From Geminicoccaceae bacterium SCSIO 64248 (GTDB lineage Bacteria; Pseudomonadota; Alphaproteobacteria; Geminicoccales; Geminicoccaceae), in NCBI GenBank assembly GCA_029814805.1, contig CP122394.1:278287-342286 (forward strand): a DNA stretch of 64,000 nucleotides, in the 5' to 3' direction. Shown here piece after piece: positions 43,414 to 51,239 of the stretch. The notes below the pieces were generated by a model. It searched no databases, was not told where the DNA came from, and worked only from the letters and a program-made list of their open reading frames with translations. The position numbers and the translations under genes were made by a program. The stretch's first letter is position 1; every line of letters starts with the position of its first letter.

Positions 43414-43788
43414 ATGCTAAGGCACCTCCGCCAATCCTGTGTGCGGTTCCGAATCGCCCTTGCGCTGCTGCTCGGCGTGCTCAGCGTGCCGGTCGGGCCA
43501 TCGGCCTCGCACCAGACGTCTTTCCATCCGCATTCGGAGACGGTCGCGATCGACGATCACGGCCATTCGCACGACCTGGAGGACGACGGCGCATCTGCCG
43601 AAACGGCGGGCCAAGGCCATGATCACGTCGCGAACGATCACTCCCACGAGAAATTCGGCGAGATCTCGGACTTCACGCTTGGCGGTCCCACGTCGCCTTC
43701 CTCGCGGCTTGCCGTTCGCACCGAGTTGCTGCCGCCAAGCGTTGCATCCCTGATCGAGAGGCCGCCGAGAGCAGCCGAGGTCGCGTGA
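43414..43788 (+). CDS. His-rich exported protein, probable metal-binding
   Basis: 124 residues from the ATG at 43414. A signal-like segment (FRIALALLLGVLSVPVGPSA) is followed by a His/Asp-rich stretch (FHPHSETVAIDDHGHSHDLE; GHDHVANDHSHEKFGE). A periplasmic metal-binding or sensor role before HupE is likely. A perfect hairpin, CCGCCCGCC/GGCGGGCGG, lies after its stop at 43792-43812. Confidence 0.7.
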   Translation: MLRHLRQSCVRFRIALALLLGVLSVPVGPSASHQTSFHPHSETVAIDDHGHSHDLEDDGASAETAGQGHDHVANDHSHEKFGEISDFTLGGPTSPSSRLAVRTELLPPSVASLIERPPRAAEVA

Positions 43789-43791
43789 ACG

Positions 43792-43812
43792 CCGCCCGCC
43801 ATAGGCGGGCGG
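43792..43812 (+). terminator. Hairpin after the His-rich gene
   Basis: Perfect nine-base stem with an ATA loop, no T-run; it may dampen transcription into hupE. Confidence 0.45.
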
Positions 43813-43842
43813 ATCGATCCACTCGAATCATCGGAACTCTCG

Positions 43843-44577
43843 ATGCAAGACCCTTCAACCAAGGGCCGCACGGGCACGCGTGATGCGCTCCGGCCGCCTT
43901 TATCGCTACTCGCGCTGCTGGCCCTGCTGATGGCAGCATCCGCGTCGCCCGTTCAGGCGCACGGCGTTACCGCTGGAGACCAGGGCTATATCCAGGAAAT
44001 CTCGGGCGTCAATCTGATCCCGTTCGTCTATCTCGGCGCCAAGCATATGGTTACGGGTTACGACCATATCCTGTTCCTGCTCGGCGTGATCTTCTTCCTG
44101 TACCGGGTGAAGCATATCGGCATCTATGTGTCGCTGTTCGCCCTCGGGCATTCGACGACAATGCTGCTTGGTGTCTATTTTAACGTCGGGATCAACAGCT
44201 TCATCATCGACGCCATCATCGGTCTGTCGGTCGTCTACAAGGCGCTGGACAACCTTGGTGCCTATCAACGCTGGCTTGGCTTCCAGCCCAACACCAAGGC
44301 GGCCACGTTGATCTTCGGCTTCTTCCATGGCTTCGGCCTGTCGACGAAGATCCTGGAGTACGACATCGCTCCTGACGGGCTCTTGCCCAATCTCCTCGCC
44401 TTCAATGTCGGGGTCGAAATCGGCCAGCTTCTGGCCTTGGGCGCAATCCTGATCGTGATGGGCTTCTGGCGCCGTTCGCGCAGCTTCATGCGCCATGCCT
44501 ACACCGCCAATGTCGCGATGATGGCCGCCGGCTTCGTCCTGATCGGCTACCAGCTCACCGGCTTCGTCGTCCTCTGA
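43843..44577 (+). CDS. hupE: HupE/UreJ-family nickel/cobalt permease
   Basis: 244 residues. Signal peptide ending ASASPVQAHG, then several membrane segments. The conserved KHMVTGYDHILFLLGVIFF and FGFFHGFGLSTK motifs with His/Asp residues mark the HupE/UreJ_2 family. On metal islands such proteins are usually paired with a transmembrane anchor protein, as here. Direction of transport cannot be told from sequence; with the exporter nearby, balanced metal handling is likely. Confidence 0.88.
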   Translation: MQDPSTKGRTGTRDALRPPLSLLALLALLMAASASPVQAHGVTAGDQGYIQEISGVNLIPFVYLGAKHMVTGYDHILFLLGVIFFLYRVKHIGIYVSLFALGHSTTMLLGVYFNVGINSFIIDAIIGLSVVYKALDNLGAYQRWLGFQPNTKAATLIFGFFHGFGLSTKILEYDIAPDGLLPNLLAFNVGVEIGQLLALGAILIVMGFWRRSRSFMRHAYTANVAMMAAGFVLIGYQLTGFVVL

Positions 44578-44624
44578 GGTGTTCGCCCTGAGGCCCTTCC
44601 TTCCCGCACAGACGGATTCTATCG

Positions 44625-45353
44625 ATGTACAATACCGACATGCCGACGCGCGCGGAGCTGCCGACCACACGCCAGCTCGTGCGCTCTACGATCATTGCCG
44701 GCTGCTCAGCCGTCGCGATCCTGGTCGGGATCGTTCTTCCCTCGGAATACGGCGTTGATCCGACCGGCATCGGCGAGGTGCTGAACCTGACCGAGATGGG
44801 CGAGATCAAAGTGCAACTCGCTCTTGAAGCCGAGGCGGATGCTGCACGCGACGCCGTGGCTGCTACCCCTGTGCCGCTGTCGTCGACGCCTGCGACGCCC
44901 TCGAATGCGGCACCGTCCACGGCGGCGCCGCTTGCGCCACCGGCTCCTCCCGCTCCGCCTGCGCCACCGTCACCCGAGCGGCAGTCGGGGCTTCTCCCGC
45001 TCCTGGGCACGATGGTCGTCTCCAACGCCGCCGCGCAGGAGATGCGCCAGGACGAGGTGACGTTCACGCTCGAGCCCGGCGAAGGCGTCGAGATCAAGAT
45101 GGTGATGGAGGAAGGTGCGGTCGCCTCCTACGCCTGGGTCGTGTCCGAAGGCGGCCAGGTCAACTACGACACCCATGGCGACGGCGGCGGCCAGAGCATC
45201 TCCTATGAGAAGGGGCGGGGTGTGGCGTCCGATGAAGGTCAACTCACGGCAGCCTTCACTGGCAATCACGGCTGGTTCTGGCGCAACCGCGGCGACGCGT
45301 CGGTCGCGGTGACTCTCCGCACGAATGGCGCCTATTCGTCGATCGTCCGCTAG
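44625..45353 (+). CDS. Transmembrane anchor protein, HupE partner
   Basis: 242 residues. One N-terminal membrane segment (IIAGCSAVAILVGIVLPSEY), a proline/alanine linker (about residues 90-120), and a C-terminal beta-rich periplasmic domain with DEVTFTLEPGEGVEIKMVME and HGWFWRNRGDASVAVTL. Genes of this type are repeatedly found next to hupE. Another start is the ATG at 44640. Confidence 0.75.
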   Translation: MYNTDMPTRAELPTTRQLVRSTIIAGCSAVAILVGIVLPSEYGVDPTGIGEVLNLTEMGEIKVQLALEAEADAARDAVAATPVPLSSTPATPSNAAPSTAAPLAPPAPPAPPAPPSPERQSGLLPLLGTMVVSNAAAQEMRQDEVTFTLEPGEGVEIKMVMEEGAVASYAWVVSEGGQVNYDTHGDGGGQSISYEKGRGVASDEGQLTAAFTGNHGWFWRNRGDASVAVTLRTNGAYSSIVR

Positions 45354-45367
45354 GGTCAGGCCCGAAC

Positions 45368-45389
45368 GGGGCGGCGGCAGCGCCGCCCC
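45368..45389 (+). terminator. GC hairpin after the anchor gene
   Basis: GGGGCGGCG/CGCCGCCCC with a GCAG loop followed by TCTTGAG. Confidence 0.55.
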
Positions 45390-45405
45390 TCTTGAGACAC
45401 GCATC

Positions 45406-45852
45406 GTGTCGCCTGAGCTTCTCGCCTATGTGGGTTTGTTCTGGTCTGCGTTCCTGGCAGCGACCCTGCTGCCTGGCGCGTCGGAAGCGGTCTTGATCGC
45501 CCTTATGCTTGCCGGCGCAGGTAATCCGTGGGGCCTCCTTGCATCGGCTACCGTTGGCAATACGCTTGGTTCCGTCGTCAATTGGCTGTGCGGCCGCTTC
45601 TTGGGTCACTATCGTGACCGACGTTGGTTCCCCGTGTCGCCTCTCCAACTCGCGCGGTGGTCGGCCATCTTCCAGCGTTACGGCCTGCCATCGTTGTTCT
45701 TCGCCTGGGTGCCAGTGATTGGCGACGCGTTGACGGTCGTCGCCGGCACCTTTCGCGTACCGCTTTTGCCGTTCACGGTTCTGGTTGGAATCGGCAAGCT
45801 TGGACGGTATGTGGCGATCATGCTGCCGACATACGCTTTGATCGACGCTTAA
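45406..45852 (+). CDS. YqaA/DedA-like membrane protein
   Basis: 148 residues from a GTG at 45406. Segments include LFWSAFLAATLLPGASEAVL and GLLASATVGNTLGSVVNWL; the family motif region FQRYGLPSLFFAWVPVIGDA then LTVVAGTFRVP is clear for YqaA (SNARE-associated/DedA-like) proteins. Often near metal or stress genes; exact substrate unknown. Last cargo gene before the transposase. Confidence 0.82.
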   Translation: MSPELLAYVGLFWSAFLAATLLPGASEAVLIALMLAGAGNPWGLLASATVGNTLGSVVNWLCGRFLGHYRDRRWFPVSPLQLARWSAIFQRYGLPSLFFAWVPVIGDALTVVAGTFRVPLLPFTVLVGIGKLGRYVAIMLPTYALIDA

Positions 45853-45944
45853 AAACGTCGCGAAGGTGCCTTGCCCGGTCCTGTATCGGCCGAGACAGAA
45901 GCCTTGAACGCTGGAATCGGGAGGTCAGCCTTGCATCCCAATGG

Positions 45945-47306
45945 CTATAGCCTTGTCTCCGTACCGAAGGGTCGCGTTCGAGCGGTCGTGACGGTCGCGA
46001 TGCCTTTGCGGCCGGATCGCTTCCTGCCGGTCTTGCGATAGCCGACCCGTTCGCTGTTGGTCTTGACCCGTGGCGGGACAGGGGTCTCCTGCTGCTGCTT
46101 GATGAAGGCGAGGACGTCACCCAGGCGCTTGTTCTCGACGATGGCCGTGTGGGTGACGCGCTGGTCCTTGTCGAACACGGTGTAGGGCAGGGAGGCGCCT
46201 CGCCAGCGCACGTCGATGCGGCCGTCGGCGAAGGCGTAGATGTCGACATGCTTGCCCTCGAGTCGGGCGGTCACATCGTTGGGCTGCAGGATGATCCGCT
46301 TGCGCTCGTAGGACAGAGCCAGCTGCCGGCCGACATAGCGCTGCTCACGGCGGCACAGGATCAGGCGCAGCCGGTCCGGTGTCAGGTTGAGCGGCCGATG
46401 CGCGTTCGTGGCGACGGCGGGTGCGATCGAGAAGCGGGTGTTGAACCGGTCGATGAAGCCGGCCAGGTAGGCGTTGCCGGCTTCCATGTCGCTGATTCCG
46501 GCCAGACGCAGCTCCTTGACCAGGCGATCCTGCAGCGTGCGGTTGACCCGCTCGACCCGGCCCTTGGCCTCGCTCGAGTTGGCGCACAGGATCTCGATGT
46601 TGAGCTCGGCGAGCGCGCGGCCGAACTGGGTCATGCCCTGGCCGCCGGGACCGTCCTGACGGGCGACCCGGAACACGCTGTGCTTGTCGGAGTAGAACGC
46701 GACCGGCAGGCCATGCGCATCGAGATAGCCCTGCAGGATATCGAAATAGGTGAACGCGCTCTCGGAGCGGACGAAGCGCAACTGCATCAGCCGGCCGGTG
46801 GCGTCGTCGATGAAGACCAGAAGCGTGCAGGGATCGGCACGGTCCTCGAACCAGCGATGCTCGCTGCCGTCGATCTGCACCAGCTCGCCATAAGCCTCAC
46901 GGCGTCGGCGAGGCTGATGAAAGGTGCGCCGTTGTCGGCGTGACAGCCAGAGGCCGGCTCCGATCATCCAATGACGCAGGGTCTCGCGCGAGACGGTCAG
47001 GCCGTGGGCCTGCGCCAGCATCTCGGCGGCCAGGGTCGGCCCGAAATCGGCATAGCGGGCATGGACGAGAGCAAGGGCCTGCTCACGGACGCACTCAGCG
47101 ATCCGATGGTTCGAGGGGCGGCCACGGGCCTTGTGCGCCAGCGCCACGCTGCCGCCTTCGCGATAGGCGCACAGCAGCCGACGGGTGTGGCGCACGCTCA
47201 GCGCCAGGACATGGGCCGCCGAGACGGTACTGCGCCGTCCGTGCACGACCTCGGTCAACACCTGGACACGTTGCAGCTCGCGTTCGCTCATGGTGATCCA
47301 GCCCAC
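45945..47306 (-). CDS. ISNCY/IS1202-family DDE transposase
   Basis: 453 residues. Start GTG at 47306 has AAGGAG eight bases upstream; an ATG at 47291 lacks this. An N-terminal HTH (ALSVRHTRRLLCAYREGG) precedes the DDE domain: LVQIDGSEHRW, FYSDKHSVFR and SSEAKGRVERVNRTLQ. The frame is intact, so the element may be active. It sits at the right end of the proposed 5.8-kb transposon, its start 85 bases from the right terminus. Confidence 0.92.
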   Translation of the reverse strand: MGWITMSERELQRVQVLTEVVHGRRSTVSAAHVLALSVRHTRRLLCAYREGGSVALAHKARGRPSNHRIAECVREQALALVHARYADFGPTLAAEMLAQAHGLTVSRETLRHWMIGAGLWLSRRQRRTFHQPRRRREAYGELVQIDGSEHRWFEDRADPCTLLVFIDDATGRLMQLRFVRSESAFTYFDILQGYLDAHGLPVAFYSDKHSVFRVARQDGPGGQGMTQFGRALAELNIEILCANSSEAKGRVERVNRTLQDRLVKELRLAGISDMEAGNAYLAGFIDRFNTRFSIAPAVATNAHRPLNLTPDRLRLILCRREQRYVGRQLALSYERKRIILQPNDVTARLEGKHVDIYAFADGRIDVRWRGASLPYTVFDKDQRVTHTAIVENKRLGDVLAFIKQQQETPVPPRVKTNSERVGYRKTGRKRSGRKGIATVTTARTRPFGTETRL

Positions 47307-47426
47307 GCACCGTCTCCTTGAACCCGCGTTGCGGGGGAGACGGTGACATTCCTATGTTGCACAGGGCGGACATTCTAACTTTGCGCCTACACGCCCATGC
47401 CAAGAACGGTCTCTTGTGGACTCCGT

Positions 47427-47651
47427 TCAGACTTTGGGCTTCCCGCAATCGTCGTCAGCACGGCCATTGCCGAACAGCTTCGGCGGCGGCCAGGGAGCAT
47501 CGGTGTAGCGACCCCACATCCAGCCTACGTGGAACCCGGCGACGAGAAGCATCAGAAACAGGATCAGCGGGTCCAACGTGTCGGTATGCCGAAGACCGAA
47601 GCCGAGCAGGACAAAGACGACCGGTGGCAACCAGAGCAGGTGTCGGGACAT
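47427..47651 (-). CDS. Small membrane protein
   Basis: 74 residues with two hydrophobic segments (LLWLPPVVFVLLGFGL; LILFLMLLVAGFHVGWMWG) and a polar tail ending DDDCGKPKV. It lies just right of the transposon boundary. First of a series of small, mostly membrane or exported proteins up to ardC. Function unknown. Confidence 0.6.
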   Translation of the reverse strand: MSRHLLWLPPVVFVLLGFGLRHTDTLDPLILFLMLLVAGFHVGWMWGRYTDAPWPPPKLFGNGRADDDCGKPKV

Positions 47652-47737
47652 ATCGGGCTCAGTCCGGTTGGAGCCGTGACGGCGCGGGTGGCATCCACCC
47701 TGCCCGCCTCATTCGATTGTGTCATCCACGCCGGCGT

Positions 47738-47899
47738 TCAGCCCTGCCCGCTGGCCGCGACGATCTCGGCCGGAATGTCGAGCACCAGGCCGGACGGATG
47801 CCGGTGCTGCAGATCGATCGGCACCGGATCGGCCCGGCCGGAAGCGGACGCCACCATCAGACCGGCGAGGACCAGGACGCTTGTACGGACGACACGCAT
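47738..47899 (-). CDS. Very small exported peptide
   Basis: 53 residues, ATG at 47899, stop TGA at 47738-47740. Signal peptide RTSVLVLAGLMVASASGRAD, then a short mature part of about thirty residues (PVPIDLQHRHPSGLVLDIPA). It is placed between two same-strand genes. Small but with a convincing export signal. Role unknown. Confidence 0.5.
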   Translation of the reverse strand: MRVVRTSVLVLAGLMVASASGRADPVPIDLQHRHPSGLVLDIPAEIVAASGQG

Positions 47900-47914
47900 G
47901 GCGGTTCTTTCGTG

Positions 47915-48193
47915 TCAGGTCCAGATGTCGTGGTCGTGCAGCACGCGCCGGATGGCCTGCATCGGATCGTGGGCGATGGTCTCGCCGCGATTGAGCCGGG
48001 CGTGCCAGCCATAGCGATCGCAGTGCAGCTGGATCAGCGCGTCCAGGCCGTCCGCCTGGATGGTGAGCGCACCGTGCTCGTCGCGCCGGACGGTGCCGTA
48101 GACGCCATTGGCGATCCCCTGGCGCTCGTAAGCCGCCAGCATGACCTCGATGCGTTCACTGAAAGTCTTCGATAGATCGATGCCGTTCTTCAT
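47915..48193 (-). CDS. Small soluble hypothetical protein
   Basis: 92 residues from the ATG at 48193 (MKNGIDLSKTFSERIEVMLA). It has a basic region, then LIQLHCDRYGWHARLNRGET. No signal peptide. A start at 48211 is possible. The AT-rich gap to the divergent nuclease gene (48194-48301) holds both promoters. Unknown. Confidence 0.6.
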   Translation of the reverse strand: MKNGIDLSKTFSERIEVMLAAYERQGIANGVYGTVRRDEHGALTIQADGLDALIQLHCDRYGWHARLNRGETIAHDPMQAIRRVLHDHDIWT

Positions 48194-48301
48194 CGGCCGA
48201 ACCTCAAGCATATGAATATCGATAGAAGAATATTAACGCAGTTGCATAGAGTATTGCAATTCGTTAATTTGTTCACGTTGATAAATTTCGAGTTGGATGA
48301 C

Positions 48302-48856
48302 ATGGCGTTCTCAAATGGACGCGCGATCCCGCCCTTGGTCGTTCTTCTGATTTCCGCGATCGGTCTTGCCGGTGCGAGCGAGCTGCCGCGCCTTCTGAGC
48401 GAAGTATTCTTCGGCACGGCTCCGAGCGAGACGCTCCGCGGCCAAGCGACGGTGAGCGACGGCGACAGCCTTCGGCTCGGCGGGCAGCGGGTTCGGATCT
48501 TCGGGATCGATGCGCCCGAGCTGGATCAGACCTGTGGGCACGGGCCGCAAGCGACGGCGTGCGGGTACGCCGCGCGCGACCGCCTCGCCCGTCTGGTCGC
48601 GGGTCGGACGGTGACGTGTGTCGTTCAGGATCGCGACCGTTATGGCCGATTGGTGGCGTGGTGCGAGGCCGCCGGTCACGACCTCGGCGCGGCGATGATC
48701 GAGGCGGGGTTCGCCATTGACTACGCCCGCTACTCGAACGGGCGCTACGCCTCGTCCGAGACGCGCGCCCGCGGTGATCGCGCCGGGCTTTGGCGCGACG
48801 GCTTCACGGCGCCGGCCGAGTGGCGCGCGCAGCGACGTGCCGACGAGACGCGGTAA
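48302..48856 (+). CDS. Membrane-anchored or exported thermonuclease (SNase family)
   Basis: 184 residues from the ATG at 48302. An N-terminal hydrophobic segment (AIPPLVVLLISAIGLAGASE) leads to an SNase domain: VRIFGIDAPELDQ with the catalytic Arg and Glu, and DRDRYGRLVAWCEA with the second Arg. Such plasmid nucleases are found near conjugation systems and may degrade surface DNA or aid entry. One of the few plus-strand genes in the region, ended by a strong hairpin. Confidence 0.87.
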   Translation: MAFSNGRAIPPLVVLLISAIGLAGASELPRLLSEVFFGTAPSETLRGQATVSDGDSLRLGGQRVRIFGIDAPELDQTCGHGPQATACGYAARDRLARLVAGRTVTCVVQDRDRYGRLVAWCEAAGHDLGAAMIEAGFAIDYARYSNGRYASSETRARGDRAGLWRDGFTAPAEWRAQRRADETR

Positions 48857-48872
48857 TCGCCTCTTGAAAAAG

Positions 48873-48902
48873 GACCCCGCCGGTGCCCATGCCGGCGGGG
48901 TC
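48873..48902 (+). terminator. GC hairpin after the thermonuclease gene
   Basis: GACCCCGCCGG and CCGGCGGGGTC arms with an eight-base loop; preceded by an A-run, so it could also work for minus-strand transcripts. Confidence 0.6.
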
Positions 48903-48976
48903 GGATCGGTTGGGAGACCGAAGACGGATCGTCGGGCGATCTGATGCAAAGCTCGGGCCGTCGCTCTCCCCTCGGT

Positions 48977-49225
48977 TCATTGGCGCCGCAGGGGCAAGGT
49001 CCGGGCACAGATCGCGGCGCAGAGCAAGCCGACCGCAAGCCAGAGGATCGGCCGGACCGTGAACGGATCGGTGACGAAAACCGCCTTCCAGAGACACGCG
49101 ACAAAGCCGATCAGGGCAGCCAGGCCCAGAAGCCATCGCCAGGTCCTGGAGCGCGGCATCAGCGTGGCCCCGGCAAGGACGGGAGCGCCGCCAGGCGCGC
49201 GCACGGACCTGCGGTCACGGCTCAT
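48977..49225 (-). CDS. Small two-segment membrane protein
   Basis: 82 residues from the ATG at 49225. WRWLLGLAALIGFVACLWKA and PILWLAVGLLCAAICARTLP are the membrane segments. It overlaps the previous gene by 11 nt. Last gene of a seven-gene run of small proteins. Unknown. Confidence 0.6.
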   Translation of the reverse strand: MSRDRRSVRAPGGAPVLAGATLMPRSRTWRWLLGLAALIGFVACLWKAVFVTDPFTVRPILWLAVGLLCAAICARTLPLRRQ

Positions 49226-49409
49226 CCTCGTACACGCGGCTGAACATGACCAGGCTGAGCACACCAAAGACCTGGAACATCACCATCGTGAGCAACGACA
49301 TGACCGGGCAGTAGGAAGAGAAGTCACCATGGTCGATGGAGATAACGCGCACGAAAAATAAGCCCGATACTAAGAACAACGCGATCGACACACTGTAGCG
49401 AAGCACCAT
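49215..49409 (-). CDS. Small membrane protein
   Basis: 64 residues from the ATG at 49409 (MVLRYSVSIALFLVSGLFFV), chosen because it lies just after the preceding gene's stop at 49417. Two membrane segments, the second LLTMVMFQVFGVLSLVMF. Unknown function. Confidence 0.55.
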   Translation of the reverse strand: MVLRYSVSIALFLVSGLFFVRVISIDHGDFSSYCPVMSLLTMVMFQVFGVLSLVMFSRVYEDEP

Positions 49410-49416
49410 AAATCCG

Positions 49417-49770
49417 TCACCGTTTCGATATGACTGCTTGCACATGGGCAAGCGTCGCCAGGACACCCGCCGTCATTGGTCCGATGGCGAACGGCGTTGT
49501 CAACGTCCTGGGATCGGTGGTGACGCAGAGAGAGACGGCACCGGCCGCCGCCAGCCACAGGCCGCCCGACAGGATCGTGACCCGGCCGACCATGAGATTG
49601 GCGGTCGTGAAGCCCATGGCGAAGACGAAGCCGAGCAGGATGGCCAGGACGCCGACGGCCAGGGCCTCGCCTTCAGCCGGTAGGGTCCGATAGTGCTCGA
49701 CGCCCAGCGTGCCGGTGGCGATCAGGATCAAGCCGATCGCCAAAGCGGAATGCGCGGGTTGGAAGGGCAT
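49417..49770 (-). CDS. Four-segment membrane protein
   Basis: 117 residues with four hydrophobic segments (ALAIGLILIATGTLGVEHY; AVGVLAILLGFVFAMGFTT; ILSGGLWLAAAGAVSLCVTT; FAIGPMTAGVLATLAHVQ). Part of the small membrane protein cluster. Unknown. Confidence 0.62.
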   Translation of the reverse strand: MPFQPAHSALAIGLILIATGTLGVEHYRTLPAEGEALAVGVLAILLGFVFAMGFTTANLMVGRVTILSGGLWLAAAGAVSLCVTTDPRTLTTPFAIGPMTAGVLATLAHVQAVISKR

Positions 49771-49824
49771 GGCGCGGCTCCGTTGCTCGCCCTCGTTGCC
49801 GATTTCGGCCGAGGGCTGAGCTTT

Positions 49825-50295
49825 CTACAGGAATCGGAAGGGCATGATCAGGGCGACGACAATATAGTAGATTCCGACGAGGACGAAGTTTCGGCCATAG
49901 AAGACCGTGTCGGAATAGTTGGTCACCGGATCAAATCTCTGCCGTATCACATGATAGACACCGAGCACCCATAAGCCGAAGCCGAACGCCGCGACCAAGG
50001 AAACCAGGGCTGACACCAGAGCGGACTCGTCAAGCAGGGCCCCCAAGACGACTCCTGGCAGCGTCATCGAGATCGTTGCGATGGAGAAAAGATCGAAGGA
50101 GTTCGTTTCGGTTCGCAAGGTCGCCCATAGGGCCATGACCAGCCCAAACACCACGACGAACACGAGCCACGGTGAGGTGTCCGAACCAAGCACACGGGTT
50201 TGGGTTGCAAACAGGAGCCCGGTGAGCGTGCCAAGGATCGCAAACGCCATAGCCCCGAGGCCATACATTCGGATTTGAGCGTTGATGTCGTTCAT
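49825..50295 (-). CDS. Multi-pass membrane protein
   Basis: 156 residues from the ATG at 50295 (MNDINAQIRMYGLGAMAFAI). About four or five membrane segments, including SPWLVFVVVFGLVMALWATL and FVLVGIYYIVVALIMPFRF. Its start overlaps the stop of the preceding gene by 4 nt. Unknown function. Confidence 0.65.
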   Translation of the reverse strand: MNDINAQIRMYGLGAMAFAILGTLTGLLFATQTRVLGSDTSPWLVFVVVFGLVMALWATLRTETNSFDLFSIATISMTLPGVVLGALLDESALVSALVSLVAAFGFGLWVLGVYHVIRQRFDPVTNYSDTVFYGRNFVLVGIYYIVVALIMPFRFL

Positions 50296-50585
50296 GGTGT
50301 CACCTGAACGCGGGCGGTGAAGGTTGGGCTTTGACGGATTCTGCCAGATGCGGGTCCGTTCCGCTCCCCAAACCAGGCACTGATCTCGACATCGTTCTCG
50401 ACGCAGTTGCTCGCCACCGCGAGCCAAGCCGTGAGGTCGAGGACAGGCTCGGTTGCCTGAAGACGACGGATGTCGCCGAAGGCCATGCCCGTCATGACCG
50501 GTCCGATCAACACGCTGCTGGCATGGACGACGACGCACCGCCAGAAAACATGCGCGTCCAGGAACGCCTCACCGAACCCACACAT
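50292..50585 (-). CDS. Hypothetical protein coupled to the membrane gene
   Basis: 97 residues (MCGFGEAFLDAHVFWRCVVV). Weakly hydrophobic first third, soluble second half ending FTARVQVTP. The ATGA overlap with the next gene supports it; its own ribosome-binding site is weak. Unknown. Confidence 0.45.
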   Translation of the reverse strand: MCGFGEAFLDAHVFWRCVVVHASSVLIGPVMTGMAFGDIRRLQATEPVLDLTAWLAVASNCVENDVEISAWFGERNGPASGRIRQSPTFTARVQVTP

Positions 50586-50616
50586 GACGCGATGCTCGTG
50601 AGGACGGCGGCTGGGG

Positions 50617-50844
50617 TCAACTGAGCAGGCGCAGGAGGTCGGGAACCATCGCGAGCGTCACCGCCGTAAACATGAAGAATCCAAATCCCAATCCGAACAC
50701 AAGGATGCGGTCGATTGGCGACAGAATGGCGTCGGGCCAATCCAACGTCATCAACCAGGCACCGCAACCCAAAGCGGCCGTGACGCAGCCGATCCACAGG
50801 ACCACCCACGCTGCGGTGGTGAAGACGGTGTCGACCTCGGTCAT
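50617..50844 (-). CDS. Small two-segment membrane protein
   Basis: 75 residues, with segments TAAWVVLWIGCVTAALGCGA and ILVFGLGFGFFMFTAVTLAM. Start overlaps the preceding stop by 4 nt. Unknown; part of the cluster. Confidence 0.62.
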   Translation of the reverse strand: MTEVDTVFTTAAWVVLWIGCVTAALGCGAWLMTLDWPDAILSPIDRILVFGLGFGFFMFTAVTLAMVPDLLRLLS

Positions 50845-51221
50845 GAGCCGAACTCCCCTGCCCGCTCCTGGCGCCGATCCTCACGGCGTCGTTCGCGCTC
50901 GGCGGCGCGCTGTTCACGCTGGGCGCGGCGCAACTCGCGTTCGGCGCGGCGTTCCTCGACCGTCGGCCGGTCGCGCCGATCGGTGCGCACCGCATCGGAC
51001 GCGGCCCGACTGTAGTCGCCGGCGACGCCGCGGGCGACCCGATCAACGGCGGTGATGCCGGTGCGCGGGATGAGCTCGCGCGTGGCGCGGCGGATCTCCG
51101 ACGCGGCGGCCCGGCCGACATGCTTTTCCAGGCTTTCGGCATAGTCGGGTGCGGATTGTGCGAAGGCCGGGCTCATCAGCGTGGCCGAGATGGTCGCGGC
51201 AAGCAGGATGGTCGAACGCAT
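50841..51221 (-). CDS. Exported Arg-rich coiled protein
   Basis: 126 residues with a signal peptide (STILLAATISATLMSPAFAQ), a soluble middle, and a long Arg/Glu-rich helical tail (ERREDRRQERA-type repeats over about 40 residues). It starts 18 nt after ardC and heads the run of small genes. Likely periplasmic; role unknown. Confidence 0.68.
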   Translation of the reverse strand: MRSTILLAATISATLMSPAFAQSAPDYAESLEKHVGRAAASEIRRATRELIPRTGITAVDRVARGVAGDYSRAASDAVRTDRRDRPTVEERRAERELRRAQREQRAAERERRREDRRQERAGEFGS

Positions 51222-51239
51222 GATCGGGTTCTCCTGGGC

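Larger units (their letters stand above)
41546..47391 (-). mobile_element. Probable IS1202/ISNCY-type transposon carrying a Ni/Co resistance module
   Basis: Both ends have the same design in inverted orientation. Each starts TGT, has a GCAA/TAGAA-TG block, then about 25-30 bases further in TAGGAATGTCAC (left 41586-41597, right complement 47343-47354). The transposase gene is at the right end. Between lie seven genes for metal handling and membrane functions, so it would be an IS with cargo. No target-site duplication was recognised, and the outer bases differ between ends, so the exact left boundary is uncertain. Confidence 0.55.

Noticed and set aside
48212..48301. Upstream start for the thermonuclease
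   Set aside because: Would add thirty residues from an AT-rich promoter-like stretch; the ATG at 48302 gives a normal membrane or signal segment.
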